15,708 nt of DNA, taken from Streptosporangiaceae bacterium. GTDB lineage: Bacteria; Actinomycetota; Actinomycetes; Streptosporangiales; Streptosporangiaceae. Position 1 is the stretch's first letter. Every line of letters begins with the position of its first letter. A program made the translations under genes and the position numbers. The notes under the pieces are model-generated. The model ran no database searches and was not told the DNA's origin. It saw only the letters and a program-made list of their open reading frames with translations. Location: NCBI GenBank assembly GCA_030039095.1, contig JASHQP010000150.1:1-15708 (forward strand). Direction: 5' to 3'. Shown piece by piece: positions 12,362 through 15,708 of the stretch.

Positions 12362-12796
12362 ATGTCGCAGACGTGGGACGCCGCGCTGCGGGCCAGCGGC
12401 TACCGGGTGACCCCGCAACGTCAGCTTGTCCTCGAGGCCGTCACCAAGCTGAACCACGCATCTCCGGAAGACATCTTCGCCGAGGTGCACCAGAGGGCCA
12501 CCGGGGTCAACGTCTCCACGATCTACCGGACCCTGGAGCTGCTCGAGCAGCTCGGGCTCGTTACCCATACCCACCTGGGGCACGGTGCGCCCCGCTACCA
12601 CCTCGCCGCCGAGGCGCAGCACGTGCACCTGGTCTGCCGCCCCTGCGGCCGTATCACCGAGCTGGCGCCCGCCGCGGCAGCACCGCTGGTGAAGACGCTC
12701 GCCAAAGAGCACGGGTTCGAGACCGACGTGGGGCACCTCACGGTGTACGGCACCTGCCGTGACTGCCGCGGCCTGCCAGAGGCGAACGAGGCGTGA
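12362..12796 (+). CDS. nur: Nur, nickel-responsive Fur-family repressor
   Basis: A 144-residue Fur-family regulator: winged helix (about 5-80, with GYRVTPQRQLVLEAV and VSTIYRTLELLEQLGLV) and C-terminal dimerisation domain with two CxxC pairs (C92/C95, C132/C135) for the structural zinc. It resembles Streptomyces coelicolor Nur as I recall it, including LGHGAP..YHLA. The residues matching the Nur nickel site (His70, His72 and His126 in S. coelicolor) are His69, His71 and His125 here. In the second metal site His32, His87 and His89 are kept, but the position of His86 is Ala85. Nur with nickel represses Fe-SOD and nickel uptake genes and so favours Ni-SOD; none of these targets lies in the window. 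The start follows a leaderless -10 box. The Fur family is certain, Nur subtype likely. Confidence 0.82.
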   Translation: MSQTWDAALRASGYRVTPQRQLVLEAVTKLNHASPEDIFAEVHQRATGVNVSTIYRTLELLEQLGLVTHTHLGHGAPRYHLAAEAQHVHLVCRPCGRITELAPAAAAPLVKTLAKEHGFETDVGHLTVYGTCRDCRGLPEANEA

Positions 12797-12815
12797 AGGG
12801 GGAGCGGGCGGGGCA

Positions 12816-12821
12816 TAGCCT
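12816..12821 (+). promoter_or_regulatory. -10 box of a probable leaderless ygfZ promoter
   Basis: TAGCCT is followed by 7 nt and the ATG at 12829. It favours this ATG over the in-frame GTG at 12793, which overlaps the nur stop. A GAGGCGTGAAGGG and GCGGGCGGGG pair lies just upstream and recurs before proC. Confidence 0.45.
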
Positions 12822-12828
12822 TGGCGGT

Positions 12829-13878
12829 ATGCAGAGCCCGCAGGAAAACAGCCCGCTGCTGGCCGTCCCCGGCGCGGTGCCGGCCGACGGGCCGGATACC
12901 GGGGTCGCCGCGCACTACGGGGACCCGTTTGCCGAGCAGCGCGCGCTGGACGGCGCGCTCGGCCTCGTGGACCGGTCGAACCGGGGAGTGATCCGGATCA
13001 CCGGGCCGGACCGGCTGTCCTGGCTGCACAGCCTCAGCACCCAGGCGCTGGAGAAGCTCGAGCCGGGCGGCACGGCCGAGGCGCTGATTCTCAGCCCGAA
13101 CGGGCATGTCGAGCACCACCTGATCCTCACCGACGACCGCAGCGCGCTGTGGGCCCACGTCGAGCCGCACACGGCAGGCCCGCTGCTCGAGTTCCTCGAG
13201 TCGATGCGGTTCATGCTCCGCGTCGAGCCGGCCGACGTCACGGACGAGTTCGCCGTGCTGACCGTCATGGGCCCGGCCGTCGGCCCTGGCTGGGGCGGGG
13301 ACGTCGCGGCCGCGGCGACGTACGGGTTCGGTGCGGACCTGATCGTCGAGCGGGGCCGGCTCGGCGAGGCCGCAGCCGGGCTGCAAGAACGGGCCGCGAA
13401 GCTCGCGGGCATGTGGGCCTACGAGGCCCTGCGGATCGCCGCGCACCGGCCCAGGTTCGGGGTCGACACCGATCACCGGACGATCCCCCACGAGGTGGGC
13501 TGGATCGAGAAGGCCGTGCACCTCGACAAGGGCTGCTACCGCGGCCAGGAGACCGTGGCGCGGGTGCACAACCTCGGTCACCCACCGCGCCGCCTGGTGT
13601 TCCTGCACCTGGACGGGAGTGGGGACCGGCTGCCCAGCCACGGCGACCCGGTCGTGGCCGGCGACGCCAGCGTGGGCTTCGTCGGATCGGCCGCCCGGCA
13701 CTACGAGCTCGGGCCGATCGCGCTTGCCCTGATCAAGCGCACGGTGCCGGTCGACGCCACGCTGCAGGCCGACGGCATCCCCGCGGCGCAGGAGGTCATC
13801 GTGCCGCCGGACGCCGGCGCGAACGTAACCGTGACCCTGCGGCGCGGGCCCGGCAGCCTGATCCGGTCACGCGAGTAG
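12829..13878 (+). CDS. ygfZ: YgfZ/GcvT-like folate-binding protein
   Basis: 349 residues related to the glycine-cleavage T protein and most like YgfZ/IBA57, which uses tetrahydrofolate to help build or repair Fe-S clusters. The YgfZ signature K-G-C-Y-x-G-Q-E is KGCYRGQE at 234-241, with the conserved Cys236. Upstream it has the folate-fold motifs DRLSWLHSLSTQ and LSPNGHVEHHL; downstream a barrel with LPSHGDPV and GFVGSAARHYELGPIALALIK. The family start near SPLLAVPGAVPA and a -10 box 7 nt upstream choose the ATG at 12829; the GTG at 12793 would add 12 residues and overlap the nur stop. Cytoplasmic. Position after a metal regulator fits metal and redox homeostasis, by inference. Confidence 0.88.
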   Translation: MQSPQENSPLLAVPGAVPADGPDTGVAAHYGDPFAEQRALDGALGLVDRSNRGVIRITGPDRLSWLHSLSTQALEKLEPGGTAEALILSPNGHVEHHLILTDDRSALWAHVEPHTAGPLLEFLESMRFMLRVEPADVTDEFAVLTVMGPAVGPGWGGDVAAAATYGFGADLIVERGRLGEAAAGLQERAAKLAGMWAYEALRIAAHRPRFGVDTDHRTIPHEVGWIEKAVHLDKGCYRGQETVARVHNLGHPPRRLVFLHLDGSGDRLPSHGDPVVAGDASVGFVGSAARHYELGPIALALIKRTVPVDATLQADGIPAAQEVIVPPDAGANVTVTLRRGPGSLIRSRE

Positions 13879-13916
13879 CCTGAGCGCGCAGGAACAACGC
13901 CGTTCCCGCCGTGCCC

Positions 13917-13922
13917 GGGAGG
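13917..13922 (+). promoter_or_regulatory. Ribosome binding site of proline dehydrogenase
   Basis: GGGAGG, 9 nt before the GTG at 13932; it rules against the in-frame GTG at 13911, which lies upstream of it. A TAGCCT box at 13876-13881, overlapping the ygfZ stop, could be the -10 element of a short-leader promoter. Confidence 0.55.
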
Positions 13923-13931
13923 TTATCTGCC

Positions 13932-14867
13932 GTGCTGCGCCGCGCGCTGCTGGCCGCCTCAGCCAGCGAACAGATTCGCCGGATCGTCACCACGGCCCCG
14001 CTGACCCGCGGCGTCGTGGCCAGGTTTGTTGCCGGGGAGGGCGCCGATGACGCGCTGGCCGTGACCCGCCGGCTGCTGGATGACGGCCTGCTGGTCAGCC
14101 TGGACTACCTCGGCGAGGACACCGTCGACCCGGAACAGGCCGCCGCCGTGACCGACGAGTACGTGCGGCTGCTCGGCCGGCTGGACACGGCCGGCATGTC
14201 CAGCCGCGGCGCGGCGGAGGTCTCGGTCAAGCCGACCGCTGTCGGGCTCGACCTCGCCGAGCACGGCGAGAAGACCGCGCGAGAGAACATCACCAGGATC
14301 TGCGCGGCGGCCAGTGCGGTCGGCACGACGGTCACGCTCGACGCCGAGGACCACACCAGGATCGAGGCGACGCTGCGGATCGCGGCGCAGATCCGGCCGG
14401 ACTTCCCCGACCTGGGCTGCGTGATCCAGTCCTACCTGCGGCGCAGCCCGGACGACTGCCGGGCGCTCGCGGTGGCCGGGTCGCGGGTCCGGCTGTGCAA
14501 GGGTGCGTACAGCGCAGCGGGAGACGTCGCGTTCCAGGCTCGCGCCGAGGTCGACCGGTGCTATGCCCGCTGTCTGCGGGTGCTCATGACCGGGCCCGGC
14601 TACCCGATGATCGCGACCCATGACCCGCGGCTGATCGACATCGCCGGGCAGCGGGCCAGGGCGGCTGGCCGGCCTCCGTCCAGCTTCGAGTACCAGATGC
14701 TGTACGGCATCCGCCCGGCCGAGCAGCTCCGGCTGGCCGCAGAAGGCGCTCAGGTGCGCGTCTACGTGCCCTATGGCAGCGACTGGTACGGCTACCTGGT
14801 CCGGAGGCTCGCGGAACGCCCGGCGAACCTGGCGTTCTTCCTGCGCTCGCTCGTGTCGCGCGGCTGA
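13932..14867 (+). CDS. Proline dehydrogenase (monofunctional, FAD-dependent)
   Basis: Oxidises L-proline to delta1-pyrroline-5-carboxylate, passing electrons via FAD to the respiratory chain. The 311 residues form a TIM barrel with the family motifs EVSVKPTAVGL, TLDAEDHT, CVIQSYLRRSPDD, RLCKGAYS (Lys190), MIATHDPRLI and FEYQMLYGIR. Near the C-terminus is YGSDWYGYLVRRLAERPAN, whose paired arginines (R291, R292) bind the substrate carboxylate. It is the short monofunctional form found in Gram-positive bacteria, without the PutA P5C dehydrogenase half. The GTG at 13932 gives the usual MLRRALLAAS start and a good ribosome binding site. The last codons and stop are repeated exactly just downstream. 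Followed by proC, which runs the opposite reaction. Firm call. Confidence 0.93.
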   Translation: MLRRALLAASASEQIRRIVTTAPLTRGVVARFVAGEGADDALAVTRRLLDDGLLVSLDYLGEDTVDPEQAAAVTDEYVRLLGRLDTAGMSSRGAAEVSVKPTAVGLDLAEHGEKTARENITRICAAASAVGTTVTLDAEDHTRIEATLRIAAQIRPDFPDLGCVIQSYLRRSPDDCRALAVAGSRVRLCKGAYSAAGDVAFQARAEVDRCYARCLRVLMTGPGYPMIATHDPRLIDIAGQRARAAGRPPSSFEYQMLYGIRPAEQLRLAAEGAQVRVYVPYGSDWYGYLVRRLAERPANLAFFLRSLVSRG

Positions 14868-14911
14868 GCGGCGTTCTTCCTGCGCTCGCTCGTGTCGCGC
14901 GGCTGAGCGGC
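14831..14911 (+). repeat. Exact 39-bp tandem duplication over the proline dehydrogenase stop
   Basis: 14831-14872 is identical to 14870-14911 (period 39 bp). The unit encodes the last 11 residues (AFFLRSLVSRG) plus TGA. The second copy is in frame, so after the true stop at 14865-14867 the sequence would read AAFFLRSLVSRG and stop again. The lack of any mismatch points to a recent event or to selection. Confidence 0.95.
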
Positions 14912-14967
14912 CGTGACAGGGGATGCGGAGGCGTGAAGGGTAATGGGGAGGCGGGCGGGGATCCCGG

Positions 14968-14973
14968 TAGGCT
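14968..14973 (+). promoter_or_regulatory. -10 box of a probable leaderless proC promoter
   Basis: TAGGCT is followed by 7 nt and the GTG at 14981, with no ribosome binding site. GAGGCGTGAAGGG (14928-14940) and GCGGGCGGGG (14951-14960) upstream are shared with the ygfZ promoter region. Confidence 0.45.
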
Positions 14974-14980
14974 CCCTTGG

Positions 14981-15708
14981 GTGATCGCTGTCCTTGGCAC
15001 CGGGAAGATGGGCGAGGCACTGCTGTCCGGCCTGCTGCGGTCCGGCGTGGTGGCGCCGGCCGGGGTTGTCGCCGCTGCTCGCCGCAGCGACCGCGCCGCG
15101 CAGCTGCACGACGCGTATGGCATCGAGGTGCTGACCGCCGCCGAGGCGGCCGCGCGCGCGGAGACCCTCGTGATCAGCGTCAAGCCGCAGGACATGGCGG
15201 CGCTGCTCGCTGAGATCTCGCCCGCCGTGACCGGCGACAAGCTGGTGATCTCGATCGCGGCCGGCATCCCCACGTCGTTCATCGAGCGCAGCCTGACCCC
15301 GGACGTGCCCGTTGTCCGGGTGATGTCCAACACCCCGGCGCTCGTCGACGAGGCGATGAGCGTGATCTCGCCGGGTTCGCACGCGAGGGAGCCGCATCTG
15401 AAGCGTGCCGAGGAACTGCTCCGGCCGGTCGGCAAGGTGCTGCGGATTCCGGAGTCCCAGCAGGACGCGGCGACCGCACTGTCCGGCAGCGGGCCCGCCT
15501 ACGTGTACTTCCTCGTGGAGGCGATGGTCGACGCCGGGATCCTGCTCGGCATGCCGCGGGCGACCGCGCTGGAGATGGTCAAGCAGGCCGTGTACGGCGC
15601 GGCGACCATGCTGCGCGACTCCGGTGAGCACCCGGTGCTGCTGCGCGAGGCGGTGACCTCGCCGGGCGGGACGACGATCAGCGCGATCAGGGAACTGGAG
15701 AAGCACGG
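14981..15708 (+). CDS. proC: Pyrroline-5-carboxylate reductase, 3' end cut by window edge
   Basis: Reduces delta1-pyrroline-5-carboxylate to L-proline with NAD(P)H, the last step of proline synthesis. The first 242 residues are present, most of the usual 265-280. The Rossmann loop is IAVLGTGKMGEALLSG (GTGKMG at 6-11), followed by ISVKPQDM, SIAAGIP, VRVMSNTPALV, the substrate-binding helix with ALSGSGPAYVYFLVEAM, and SPGGTTISAI near the cut end, all in good order. The GTG at 14981 gives the standard N-terminus and is preceded at 7 nt by a TAGGCT box, suggesting a leaderless message. It lies 113 bp after proline dehydrogenase. Firm call. Confidence 0.94.
   Translation, partial: MIAVLGTGKMGEALLSGLLRSGVVAPAGVVAAARRSDRAAQLHDAYGIEVLTAAEAAARAETLVISVKPQDMAALLAEISPAVTGDKLVISIAAGIPTSFIERSLTPDVPVVRVMSNTPALVDEAMSVISPGSHAREPHLKRAEELLRPVGKVLRIPESQQDAATALSGSGPAYVYFLVEAMVDAGILLGMPRATALEMVKQAVYGAATMLRDSGEHPVLLREAVTSPGGTTISAIRELEKH

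Noticed and set aside
1..15708. CRISPR array, tRNA, rRNA, IS element or prophage
   Set aside because: No regularly spaced repeats, tRNA T-arm, transposase or integrase signature was seen on either strand.

Overview
The window is very GC-rich, densely packed DNA from an actinomycete (Actinomycetota). Three things support this: a MurT/GatD peptidoglycan amidation pair, a Fur-family regulator that closely matches Streptomyces Nur, and several genes whose TANNNT -10 box lies only 6-8 nt before the start codon, which is the layout of leaderless transcripts. I cannot name the genus; Streptosporangiales or a relative of the streptomycetes is a guess from protein style.

Layout, left to right. (1) 3-4946, + strand: a HerA/DUF87-type ATPase cut by the left edge, then murT and gatD. 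murT and gatD encode lipid II isoglutaminyl synthase, which amidates the stem-peptide D-Glu of the cell-wall precursor. (2) 5022-5387, - strand: a small DsrE-family protein. (3) 5609-9637, + strand: a lipoprotein, an unusual four-TM FtsH-like AAA+/M41 metalloprotease and a glutaminyl cyclase-like beta-propeller, probably one transcription unit dealing with protein turnover or processing at the membrane. (4) 9741-11477, + strand: a membrane-anchored SpoIIE/RsbU-type phosphatase, a previously unlisted 38-residue membrane peptide and a nitrobindin-like heme protein whose GTG start overlaps the peptide's stop. (5) 11478-12361: about 0.9 kb without a convincing long gene. It holds G-rich tandem repeats and a dense run of hairpins on what looks like a minus-strand RNA with its own promoter, a near-perfect Shine-Dalgarno and a 12-codon ORF, divergent from nur. 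(6) 12362-15708, + strand: nur (nickel-type Fur regulator), a YgfZ-type folate-binding protein, proline dehydrogenase, and proC, which runs off the right edge. The last two catalyse opposite halves of the proline/P5C cycle.

The most interesting items are the minus-strand structured RNA or peptide locus beside nur, the FtsH-like protease with about 75 extra residues inside its ATPase core, the repeated leaderless promoter design, and an exact 39-bp tandem duplication of the last codons and stop of the proline dehydrogenase gene. All homology calls come from motif recognition by eye; no search was run.
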